Assembly: GCA_965218875.1 (NCBI GenBank)
Contig: CBDCMJ010000008.1
Span: forward strand, 1 to 64,000
DNA: 64,000 bases
DNA from: CBDCMJ01 sp965218875
GTDB lineage: Bacteria > Chloroflexota > Dehalococcoidia > Lucifugimonadales > UBA3495
Reading direction: 5' to 3'
Shown piece after piece: positions 16,008 to 22,946 of this stretch; within the stretch, counting starts at the first letter, position 1, and each line of letters starts with the position of its first letter. The notes below the pieces were generated by a model. It was given only the letters and a program-made list of their open reading frames with translations, did not search any database and was not told the origin of the DNA. A program made the position numbers and the translations under genes.

Positions 16008-16402
16008 CTCGCTGCGGTTTCGGCAGTTGGCGCATCGCCAACGCCGCAGCAGAGTGTGAACAACTCAGGCCCCGTGCATAACTACCTATAGGGGGGATCA
16101 TATGACCGCCCCTATAGGCCCTTATGTTGGAGACCCCTTTCGTGATGTCATTGGGGTGTACAGGGAAATGACATCAGTTGCATTTATGCAAGTCGGGTCG
16201 TTTTGAACGTGAAATCGGGAGAAATCGCCCCCTACAGGAGGTAAAAAGTGAACACTTTGACTTGCGGGTACGTTCCGGTCGTGAGTTGCATCATCCGTAG
16301 CTGGCAACTGCATATTTGCAGGCGGCCGGAGGGGTGGGTCAGTTGCATCGGCCCCGTTGAAAAGTGGCATTTTTGCAAGTCGGCGATGAGGAGGCCTGAG
16401 CT
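16008..16402. promoter_or_regulatory. Divergent control region with dyads and repeated AGTTGCAT boxes
   Basis: The 395 bp lie between divergently read genes. Perfect 10-bp dyads are CCTATAGGGG/CCCCTATAGG (16085-16094, 16109-16118) and TGATGTCATT/AATGACATCA (16143-16152, 16167-16176). AGTTGCAT occurs at 16176, 16284 and 16341, with an inverted GCAACT at 16304. TGCAAGTCGG occurs at 16187 and 16374. TGCA-centred palindromes are at 16179-16190 and 16309-16320. This density suggests operators for the nearby HTH proteins and possibly an origin of transfer. Which of these it is cannot be told from sequence alone. Confidence 0.6.
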
Positions 16403-17278
16403 ATGAGCACCAAGGACCCGGTGTTCGAAAAGAGCCGGAGCATCGAGGATTTGCAGCACCTGCGGCTGATGGCGCTGCTGGAAGAGATGGTCCGGGACAA
16501 GGGGATCATGCGGGCGGCCCAGGAGTTGAACGTGGACCACCGGACGCTGACCTCGGGACTGGAAACCGGACGGCTGTCCCGGCGGCTGCGGGGCGCGCTG
16601 GAAAAGGCGCTCCTGGAGGGCGGCGGGTCACCGGCAGCGGAACAGCGGCAACGCAATGACGAATTGGCCGGGCGGGTGGAGGTCTTGGAAAAGGGAGTGG
16701 AGTCCTTGGGCCAGGAGATGAGCCGGGGGCTGGCCGCCGTGCAGGACGAGGTGAAGGCGCTCAGGGACCAGCACGGCCAGGCGTTGCAGCGCGTTGAATC
16801 ACGGCTGGCCAAGGTCGAGGGGAGCGGCGGGGACGCTGAGGAAGACGGCGAGTCGGGCGACGGCGGGACATCGAACCGGGAGTCCAGTGGCGGCGCCCAG
16901 CCGAAACGGAGGCCCACACTGCGGCGGGAGTTTCCCGAGCTGGCGACCCTGGAGCCTGCCGATGACGACCAGGACGTGTTCGGCGACGCCTGGGCGTTGG
17001 TCCAGGAGTGGCGGGAGCTGAAGGAGTCCCACCCCAACCGGGGCAGGGGCCTGGAGTGGCTGCGGCAGCAGCAGCGTCTGTTGGAAGTGGAGCTGGCCCT
17101 GCTCGAAGAGCATGGTCTGACCCTGCCGCCGGAGACGTACCCGTTGCGTGGGCTGGACCGGGGCGCCCAGGTCAACTGGCGGCACAAAGCGCTGGTTGAC
17201 ACGGGGCGGGCGAGGAAAAAGCGGGAGATTCTGCTGTGGCCGCTGCGGGTATTGAACCTGGGGACGTGGCGAAAGTAA
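16403..17278 (+). CDS. HTH/coiled-coil protein divergent to the transfer operon
   Basis: A 291-residue soluble protein. Residues 15-75 look like a helix-turn-helix (LLEEMVRDKGIMRAAQELNV, DHRTLTSGLETG). Residues 85-140 form a heptad-type coiled coil (VEVLEKGVESLGQEMSRGLA). An acidic low-complexity linker and a basic, Trp-rich C-terminal region follow (LEWLRQQQRLLEVELALLEE; RARKKREILLWPLRVL). ATG 16403 has GAGGAGG upstream. It faces the transfer operon across a dyad-rich region, so it is a candidate master regulator or DNA-organising protein of the element. I do not recognise a named family. Confidence 0.8.
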   Translation: MSTKDPVFEKSRSIEDLQHLRLMALLEEMVRDKGIMRAAQELNVDHRTLTSGLETGRLSRRLRGALEKALLEGGGSPAAEQRQRNDELAGRVEVLEKGVESLGQEMSRGLAAVQDEVKALRDQHGQALQRVESRLAKVEGSGGDAEEDGESGDGGTSNRESSGGAQPKRRPTLRREFPELATLEPADDDQDVFGDAWALVQEWRELKESHPNRGRGLEWLRQQQRLLEVELALLEEHGLTLPPETYPLRGLDRGAQVNWRHKALVDTGRARKKREILLWPLRVLNLGTWRK

Positions 17279-18219
17279 CCGGCGGGGGCAGGGGACGGGC
17301 TGCCAGTTAACTTTTGTTGAACTGGATTGAAATAAACTGAACACTTTGGGCGTCGAGGCTCCCAAACCCTTTTATTTCGCCGTCGGGCGGGTCGATAATA
17401 ATTGCGTTGTCAGGCTTTTCCAGTGTTTCCCGCCATAGAAACCTGGGGGTCCTTCCCTCGACCCGGGCTGGACGTTCAGTCGCCCTTGAGGGAATGCTGC
17501 CGCTGCGGATTTGACGTAGCTCTCCGCAAGCAGCTCGGGCCGATGGTTGGAGTGTTCAAGTCCTTCTTCCTCGGTCCAGTCCGGCGGCTGGAGTGTTAAG
17601 CCCTTCTCCCGCTGGACACCGTTCAGTGGCCGGGGCTGATCCCTCCGGCTGCTGGGCACCCGTCCGGTGATTGGAGTTGATCGCTCCGGTCATTGGGCGA
17701 TGGGGACGGAGGGTTTGATCGCGCTTCGTTCTCACCCAGGCTGAGGCGTTCGTGGGTCCTGCTCGCGGCGCCCCAGACGGAACCCAACCCACCGGAGCGC
17801 ACGGTGCGCTTCACCAGGAAACTCTGCCCCAGGCACGGAATACCAACCCAACGGCGCATCATCGTTGTAAAGGAGGTGAACGGCTAGAAACAGGACGGCA
17901 TCCCGGATTCCCTTACACTTCGGACTGACTCTCCTGCGGAGCGGCTGAAACGCTTCGCTTGACCTTCACTTTGCGGTCGGAACGGACAACTAGCTCCGGC
18001 CGCTTCCCCACACGGCTGCGGCGCAGTTGTGCCAGACACAGGCAGCGGCACCGCAGGTTTCACACGCTCCGGTCCGTCGGCGACGACAGCAGGCCGGACG
18101 CTTACCGTTGCAACGCAGTTTCCGCCTGGCTGGTCGGTGACCATCTAGCCAGTTGCCGGACTGCGTTCCTCTCCCTTTCCCTCACTTAGCAGCTTCCCAG
18201 GAATTACACCCTGGCCGAG

Positions 18220-18415
18220 CTGCGTCTTTTGCCAACCCCCAACTCAGGCGTTCTTCGTTGCCTGTCTCACCGTGGGCGCATTGCGTCCAGCGCCGGGCCC
18301 GTTGTGCGGCCTGACGGACAAGACTCTGACCGGACTGCGTCTTGCGCCAACCCCCCAAACCGGCGTTTTCCGTTGCGTGTCTAGGACCGTGGACGGAGTG
18401 CGTCCGGCGCCGGGC
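18220..18415. repeat. Two imperfect ~80-bp direct repeats
   Basis: Copy A (18220-18297) and copy B (18335-18415) share CTGCGTCTT, GCCAACCCCC, the GGCGTT-TTC-GTTGC block, GTGTCT, GTGCGTCC-type and GCGCCGGGC segments in the same order, with a 37-bp spacer. A shorter match (GGACTGCGTTC) lies at about 18160. No reading frame is kept across the copies, so they look like RNA- or DNA-level repeats. Confidence 0.6.
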
Positions 18416-18571
18416 GGCTACGGCAACGTCATCCAATCCACTGCGGGCCGGCTGGCGGAACCGGTGGACTAGCAGGAACTAAAGGCCCGTCGCCCCTGGG
18501 CTGACGAGGCGGCAACCAAGGGCGGCAACCTGAGCCGCCACTGACAACTGAAAATCCACAACTTGAAAACG

Positions 18572-18610
18572 AGCGGGGTCGTCCTCATTGCGAGGGCGGC
18601 CCCGCTTTCT
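18572..18610 (+). terminator. Terminator-like hairpin just before the four-HTH gene
   Basis: AGCGGGGTCG pairs with CGGCCCCGCT around a short inner GTCCTC/GAGGGC helix, and TTTCTGTGTTT follows. It ends about 20 bp before the start codon at 18630. It could terminate a transcript from the non-coding region or act as an attenuator for the regulator. Confidence 0.5.
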
Positions 18611-18629
18611 GTGTTTCGGAGGAAACGAC

Positions 18630-19829
18630 ATGAAGGCGAATACCAACATCGACACCAAGGCAAGCCTCGGCACCAACGGAAACACCGCAACGGCCACGGA
18701 GCAGGGACAGAGCAGGGGCAAGCCCGAGAGCGAGCTTCGGGCGGCGGCCCGGCGGCACGGCCTCAACCTGAAGGAGCTGGCGGACCGGATGGGCGTGAAC
18801 TACGGCTACCTGTCCTCGGTGGCCAGCGGGCGCAGGCCCTGGACTCCCATGCTGCGGGAGAGGGCCACGGCGGTCCTGGGAGAGGTCCCCGGGCAGGGCG
18901 TCATCTACCGCCAGGGCGGCCTGGTCCAGGGGGAAAGCACCTGCATCCGGGAGCGCGCCCGCGAGCTGGGCATGAGCCAGAAGGACCTGGCCCAGCGGGT
19001 GGGGGTCTCGGTCGGCTACATGTCGGAAGTGGCGCGGGGCCGGAAGAACATGAGCCCGTCGGTCCAGGCGCGGGTCGAGAAGGTGCTGGGCGGTCCGGCG
19101 AAAGTTGGGCCTGCCCAGTGCGCCAACCGGCAGGACGGCAGGGTGAAAGGGAGGGGTGAGAGCAGCTACATCCGGGAGCGCGCCCGTGAGCAGGGCATGA
19201 GCCTGAAGGGCCTGGCGGAACACGTCGGGGTGTCTCGCGGCTACATGACCCAGGTGTCCCGGGGCGAAAGGAGCATGAGCCCGGTGGTCCAGGCGCGGGT
19301 GGAGGCGGCGCTGGACGGTCCCGCCAGGATCGAGCCCGCACAGCCTCCCACCGTCGATCCGCGCGCCCTGTGGGACCGCATGGAAGCCCATGACATTAGC
19401 CAGAACGAGACCGCCCGGCTGGCCGGCATCAGCTCCGGTCATCTCTCCCAGATCATGAACGGCCAGCGAAACCCGTCAGGGGAGGTTCTGAGGAAGCTGC
19501 ACGGGGTGCTGTTCCGGCCGTCGGCGGCGGAGTTGGTGGTGCCCGCCGAGGTCAAGGTGATGGCCTGGAAGAAGGGCGGGCGCAACGGCGTGGTGGTGCG
19601 CGGCGCCGGCGGGCCGGGTGCCGGTGGTAACAACCCTGGCGGCGGCACCATCCGTATCGGCGGCCGGGTGCCCTGGGGCGCCGAGGTGGAGTACGCCTAC
19701 CGCGCCGGTTACGACAGCCGGGGCCGGGTGTCGGTGACCCACGTCGTGGACGAGCGGGGCTACTCCGTCATGCTGACGAAGCCGGAGCCGTCCGGCTCCG
19801 GTCCCGGGGAGGACCGGACCGGCGTCTGA
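18630..19829 (+). CDS. Regulator with four tandem Cro/C1 HTH domains
   Basis: A 399-residue protein. Four helix-turn-helix units are visible: about 31-70 (HGLNLKELADRMGVNYGYLS), 99-145 (ELGMSQKDLAQRVGVSVGYM), 175-222 (EQGMSLKGLAEHVGVSRGYM) and 238-290 (MEAHDISQNETARLAGISSG). Units 2 and 3 are also joined by the repeated IRERARE and NMSP/SMSP motifs, which points to internal duplication. Unit 4 resembles the small HTH protein at 2790-3077. The last 100 residues are Gly-rich then beta-like. ATG 18630 has GGAGGAAACGAC; the in-frame upstream codons lack a ribosome site. Four DNA-binding units on one chain suggest binding to repeated operators. Confidence 0.88.
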   Translation: MKANTNIDTKASLGTNGNTATATEQGQSRGKPESELRAAARRHGLNLKELADRMGVNYGYLSSVASGRRPWTPMLRERATAVLGEVPGQGVIYRQGGLVQGESTCIRERARELGMSQKDLAQRVGVSVGYMSEVARGRKNMSPSVQARVEKVLGGPAKVGPAQCANRQDGRVKGRGESSYIRERAREQGMSLKGLAEHVGVSRGYMTQVSRGERSMSPVVQARVEAALDGPARIEPAQPPTVDPRALWDRMEAHDISQNETARLAGISSGHLSQIMNGQRNPSGEVLRKLHGVLFRPSAAELVVPAEVKVMAWKKGGRNGVVVRGAGGPGAGGNNPGGGTIRIGGRVPWGAEVEYAYRAGYDSRGRVSVTHVVDERGYSVMLTKPEPSGSGPGEDRTGV

Positions 19830-19865
19830 GCGCGGCTACAGGGAGCGACCGACCGTCACGTGAAA

Positions 19866-19900
19866 GGGGAGACCGGCACCGCAGCGACGACGGTCTCCCC
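19866..19900. terminator. Hairpin between convergent genes
   Basis: A perfect 10-bp stem GGGGAGACCG/CGGTCTCCCC with a 15-nt loop lies between the ends of the four-HTH gene (+) and the TPR gene (-). No T-run follows on either strand, so it is a weak or factor-dependent bidirectional terminator candidate. Confidence 0.5.
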
Positions 19901-19936
19901 AAGGTTATCTATCACGGGGTCTGTTCCGCTGCCGGG

Positions 19937-21373
19937 TCAGCTTTCATCTCCTTCCGCCTCCGCCTCCTCCAGGGCCTGCTGCCTCTCCTCCCTAACGGAG
20001 GTGTCGTTCGGGTCCAGGCGGATGACCTCATCGTAGTCCCGTACCGCCTTGTCCGGCTCCCCCAGGTCGAGGTACAGGACCGCCCGGTTGCGCAGGGACT
20101 CGATGTTGTCCGGGTCCAGGACGATGACCCGCCCGAAGTCCTCCACCGCCTCCTGGAGTTCGTCCAGCTCGGCGTGGGCGCACCCTCTCATGTAATACGC
20201 CGCCGGGTCGTCCGGGGTGAGCTGGACCAGCCGGTCGCAGTCCTGGAGCGCCTCCCGGTGCTCCCCCAGCGTGGTGCGGGCGAATCCCCTCGCCAGGTAC
20301 GCTCCGGCGTTGGCCGGGTCGATGCCGATGATTGCGCTGAAGTCTCCGATGGCACCCTCGTACCGGTCCAGGCGCATCTGGGCCAGTCCCCTGCTGTAAA
20401 GGACGGTGGTGTCACCAGGGTCCCGGTCGATGACCCTGGTGTAGTCCTCTATCGCCAGTTCGTGTTGCTCCAGGCTGGTGTGGGCCATCCCCCGGGCCAT
20501 GAGGGTCTCGCCGTTGCCAGGATCGACGGCCAGGGACCGGTCGAAGTCCCCCATCGCCTCGTCGTAACGGCCCAGGTTGCCGAGGGCGACGCCCCTGCCG
20601 CGCAGCGCGGGGGCGCTGTCGGGGTCAAGGGCGATGACCGTATCGAAGTCCTCGACCGCCCCCTGGAGGTCTCCGAGATTGAGGTTGGTGATGCCACGGG
20701 CGTAGTAGGCCAGGCCGTAGTTCTCTTCCAGCTCGATGGCGGCGTCCAAGTCGTGGATGGCCTGCTCCGGCTCGCCGAGGTCGCGGTATACCAGCCCCCG
20801 GTTGTAGTGGGCGACGGCCAGGCCGGGCTCCAGCTCGATGGCCCGGCTCAGGTCCTCCACCGCCAGCAGGGGCTCTCCCATCTCGGCGTAGGTCAACCCC
20901 CGGTTGTACCAGGAGCCGGCGTTGTCGGGTGCCAGGAGGACGGCCACGTCGAAATCGCTGATCGCCCCGGCCAGGTTGCCCAACTGGGCGTGGCACGCCC
21001 CCCGGTTGTAGTGGGCCACGGCATCGCCGGGGGCCAGGCGGAGGGCGTTGTCGTAGTCCTCCACCGCCCTACCAGGCTCCCCCAGTTCGAAATAGGCTCG
21101 TGCTCTCTCGAAGTAAGCGTCCGCGTTGTCGGGGTCCAGGGCGATGATCCTGTCGTTGTCCGCCGCCGCCAGGCGGTGGTTCCCCATTTCGCTGTATGCC
21201 AGCCCCCTGGCGGCCAGGGCTTCGGTATCGTGAGGATTCGCCCTGACCTGTTCCGTCAGACCCTCGATCATCCGCCGAAGACCGTCGCTGCCCGCCGCGT
21301 CCATCATCCTGCGGAATTCGCGGTAGTCCCCCGACGGCTCCCCCTGGTCCATCCCGCCGTATTCCCCGGCCAT
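19937..21373 (-). CDS. Tetratricopeptide-repeat protein (12 TPRs)
   Basis: A 478-residue soluble protein built of twelve 34-residue TPR units from about residue 45 to 455, each of the type A-x-x-x-x-x-RG-x-A-x-x-x-LG-x-x-x-x-A-x-x-D-x-D-x-x-I-x-L-DPD. It has no signal peptide or other domain. A short acidic C-terminus (EEAEAEGDES) follows. I chose ATG 21373 because GGGAGGAGCATC precedes it; the longer frame adds a basic, unlikely N-terminus. It is a protein-protein scaffold. It is the same strand as, and 115 bp downstream of, the free-standing alpha-CTD gene. The regularity of the repeats suggests expansion by duplication. The partner is unknown. Confidence 0.92.
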   Translation of the reverse strand: MAGEYGGMDQGEPSGDYREFRRMMDAAGSDGLRRMIEGLTEQVRANPHDTEALAARGLAYSEMGNHRLAAADNDRIIALDPDNADAYFERARAYFELGEPGRAVEDYDNALRLAPGDAVAHYNRGACHAQLGNLAGAISDFDVAVLLAPDNAGSWYNRGLTYAEMGEPLLAVEDLSRAIELEPGLAVAHYNRGLVYRDLGEPEQAIHDLDAAIELEENYGLAYYARGITNLNLGDLQGAVEDFDTVIALDPDSAPALRGRGVALGNLGRYDEAMGDFDRSLAVDPGNGETLMARGMAHTSLEQHELAIEDYTRVIDRDPGDTTVLYSRGLAQMRLDRYEGAIGDFSAIIGIDPANAGAYLARGFARTTLGEHREALQDCDRLVQLTPDDPAAYYMRGCAHAELDELQEAVEDFGRVIVLDPDNIESLRNRAVLYLDLGEPDKAVRDYDEVIRLDPNDTSVREERQQALEEAEAEGDES

Positions 21374-21488
21374 GATGCTCCTCCCGTATGTCTGGGTATC
21401 CCGCTTTCGGGCAGGCGCCCTGCTGCGGGAATGGCTCCTTTTGCCAGTGCGGAATGCCTGTTGCCGGGATGTGTGGCTTGAAGGGGTG

Positions 21489-21695
21489 TCACGAGCCGCT
21501 GCCGGGATTCGTGAAGCCACGTTCAGCCAGCCGGCGTTTCAGTTCCTCCAGCGACTTTGTGCCAAAGTTGCGTATCTTCAGGAGGTCTTCCTCCTGCTTC
21601 TGCAGAACCTCGCCTACCGTGTGAATCCGGGCGCTCATCAGGCAGTTGTACGTCCGGGGTGACAGCATCAACTCCTTGATGTGCGTCTGGTACAT
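21489..21695 (-). CDS. Free-standing RNA polymerase alpha-CTD-like protein
   Basis: A 68-residue protein that is essentially one alpha-subunit C-terminal domain: IKELMLSPRTYNCLMSARIHTVG, then a second helical hairpin ending RNFGTKSLEELKRRL. The DNA-contacting positions known from E. coli alpha (R265, N268, G296, K298, S299) have matching residues, while K271 is Met. There is no N-terminal dimerisation domain. ATG 21695 has GGAGG-aaa-GGGAG upstream; the longer frame is not supported. Normal RpoA is over 300 residues and not encoded here. It could bind UP-element-like DNA, interact with sigma or activators, or act as a small HhH regulator. It is upstream of the TPR gene on the same strand. Confidence 0.82.
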   Translation of the reverse strand: MYQTHIKELMLSPRTYNCLMSARIHTVGEVLQKQEEDLLKIRNFGTKSLEELKRRLAERGFTNPGSGS

Positions 21696-22119
21696 GGCCA
21701 CTCCCTTTCCTCCAGTGGTAACGAGCCTGTTCCAGCAGTAGCAAACGGAACCCGCGGACAAGGTTGTCAGGTGTGGGCAGATCCGGCTCGTGGCACGGAC
21801 GTCAATCTGTCCCTACCAGCGGGAGCTCAGCCCCGGCGACACGCCGGTCCGTCCCCTGGCCGCTTCTCTCCGCCTGGGTGGGCTGCACTCACTCCCGTCA
21901 GGGGACTGATGCGAACCATGCCGCATTTATTATGATGGTGCAGCAGTTCCGTAAAAGCAACGCCGGTTGGTCAGTCGGCGCGCTGCTGGCATGGGTGGGA
22001 ACCAGGGGTGAAAGGGGGAACGGAGCCTTTTTGCTACCGGCCATGAAGACCAGGGACGCTCCGGTCTCCGGTGGATCGCCCGTTTGTGGGGGCTTTTTGG
22101 CGTTTCGGCCCCGCCGATC
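21696..22119. other. 424-bp intergenic stretch
   Basis: I see no convincing gene, repeat or RNA. It should contain the promoter for the alpha-CTD/TPR pair. An AT-richer patch around 21918-21935 (GCATTTATTATGATGG) is the best promoter-like segment, but no clear -35/-10 pair is visible. Confidence 0.4.
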
Positions 22120-22464
22120 TCAGCGGCCTGGCCGGCCGGCGGCTTTCCTGCTGGGGCTGCGGTGCTGGCTTGGGACCGCTGGGGCGGGTATCTCACGCCG
22201 CGTTTCTTCCCGGACTGTCCACGCAGTGAACAGGTGACCTAGGCCCAACTCTTCGGCCAGCTCCAGCAGCGCCACCAGGTGTTGCCAGTTGGGCCGCACC
22301 CCCTTGTCCTTCCAGCGTCTCAGGTTGAGGGTGGACGTTCCCAGGCGGCGGGCCAACTCCGCCCACGACAGGCCGGACTCCTCCTTGAACCGCTCCAGCC
22401 GCTGCGGGAAGTCGTCGGGGAACACGTAGACCATTCTGCTGTGGCGGGTGTGCTGTCGCGGCAT
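22120..22464 (-). CDS. Small HTH regulator, paralogue of the 2477-2809 protein
   Basis: A 114-residue protein with one helix-turn-helix near residues 20-65 (FPQRLERFKEESGLSWAELA, then TSTLNLRRWKDKGVRPNW) and a basic Pro/Ser tail. It shares the FP-x-RL-x-R-x-KE-x-SGL-x-W and LRRW-x-x-x-G-V patterns with the MITE-disrupted HTH protein in the transfer operon, so they are paralogues. I chose ATG 22464 (MPRQHTRH) because AAGGA lies 8 nt before it; ATG 22434 (MVYVFPDD) would give 104 residues. No neighbours overlap. Its likely role is regulation of the element or of the adjoining TPR/alpha-CTD genes. Confidence 0.78.
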   Translation of the reverse strand: MPRQHTRHSRMVYVFPDDFPQRLERFKEESGLSWAELARRLGTSTLNLRRWKDKGVRPNWQHLVALLELAEELGLGHLFTAWTVREETRREIPAPAVPSQHRSPSRKAAGRPGR

Positions 22465-22946
22465 CCAGCCGGTCCTTCCCGAGGACAATTGAAAGATTCT
22501 CAAGCTGGAAACGGCCAAGCTGACCGCGGTGCGGTGCACGAGCGCCAATTCCCTGACTGTCCCCGGAGCGTCGAGGAAACCTGAAATCAGGGGAGGTAAG
22601 TGTCCTCCCATGAGTCATCCATGTATGTTGGCTTTAAGGTTTCCCGTGGCAACTCCGCTCAGGAGTGCCAGTTTGTTCTGGGATGTGTTGCGCTGGTCGA
22701 GCAGTTCCCGCACAGAAGCGGGGTTGAGGTACACCTTCGGCGAGATGCGCCTGCGCGTCATTTCGCCTACTCCTTCCCGGCGGGGTTCGGCAACCCGCAG
22801 CTGGAAACTTGGGGACCCATGCAGGCCTGCCGGCGTAGAGGGCGCCGAAGCTATTGGCGACGGCTCCCTCTACCGCTCCATGTGTGCCGGCCTTTTTGCG
22901 TCTTCAGGCCCCGTGGTCGCACCCGCTTCACCGGCACGCCGCTTCC
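22465..22946. other. 482-bp intergenic stretch
   Basis: Only shadow reading frames without ribosome sites are present. A sharp change of content occurs here from the conjugation/regulatory region to the cell-surface region, so it may be the edge of the element. I could not find a direct repeat that would mark an attachment site. Confidence 0.35.

Larger units (their letters stand above)
17279..18629. other. 1.35-kb region without a convincing gene
   Basis: Open frames here have no good start or protein-like composition. The DNA holds degenerate, roughly 42-bp periodic sequence at 17545-17720 (GGAGTGTT-type units), a strong Shine-Dalgarno sequence AAGGAGGTGAACGG at 17870-17885 that runs directly into TAG, two about 80-bp imperfect repeats (18220-18297, 18335-18415) and a terminator-like hairpin at 18572-18608. 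A structured leader RNA, a non-coding RNA or the remains of a deleted gene are all possible. Confidence 0.5.

Noticed and set aside
14628..16091. 487-codon plus-strand open frame
   Set aside because: It is the complement of the TrbL-like and secreted-protein genes, with Gln/Gly/His-rich shadow composition.
18588..18629. Upstream in-frame start for the four-HTH protein
   Set aside because: It lies inside the hairpin stem and lacks a ribosome site; ATG 18630 has GGAGGAAACGAC.
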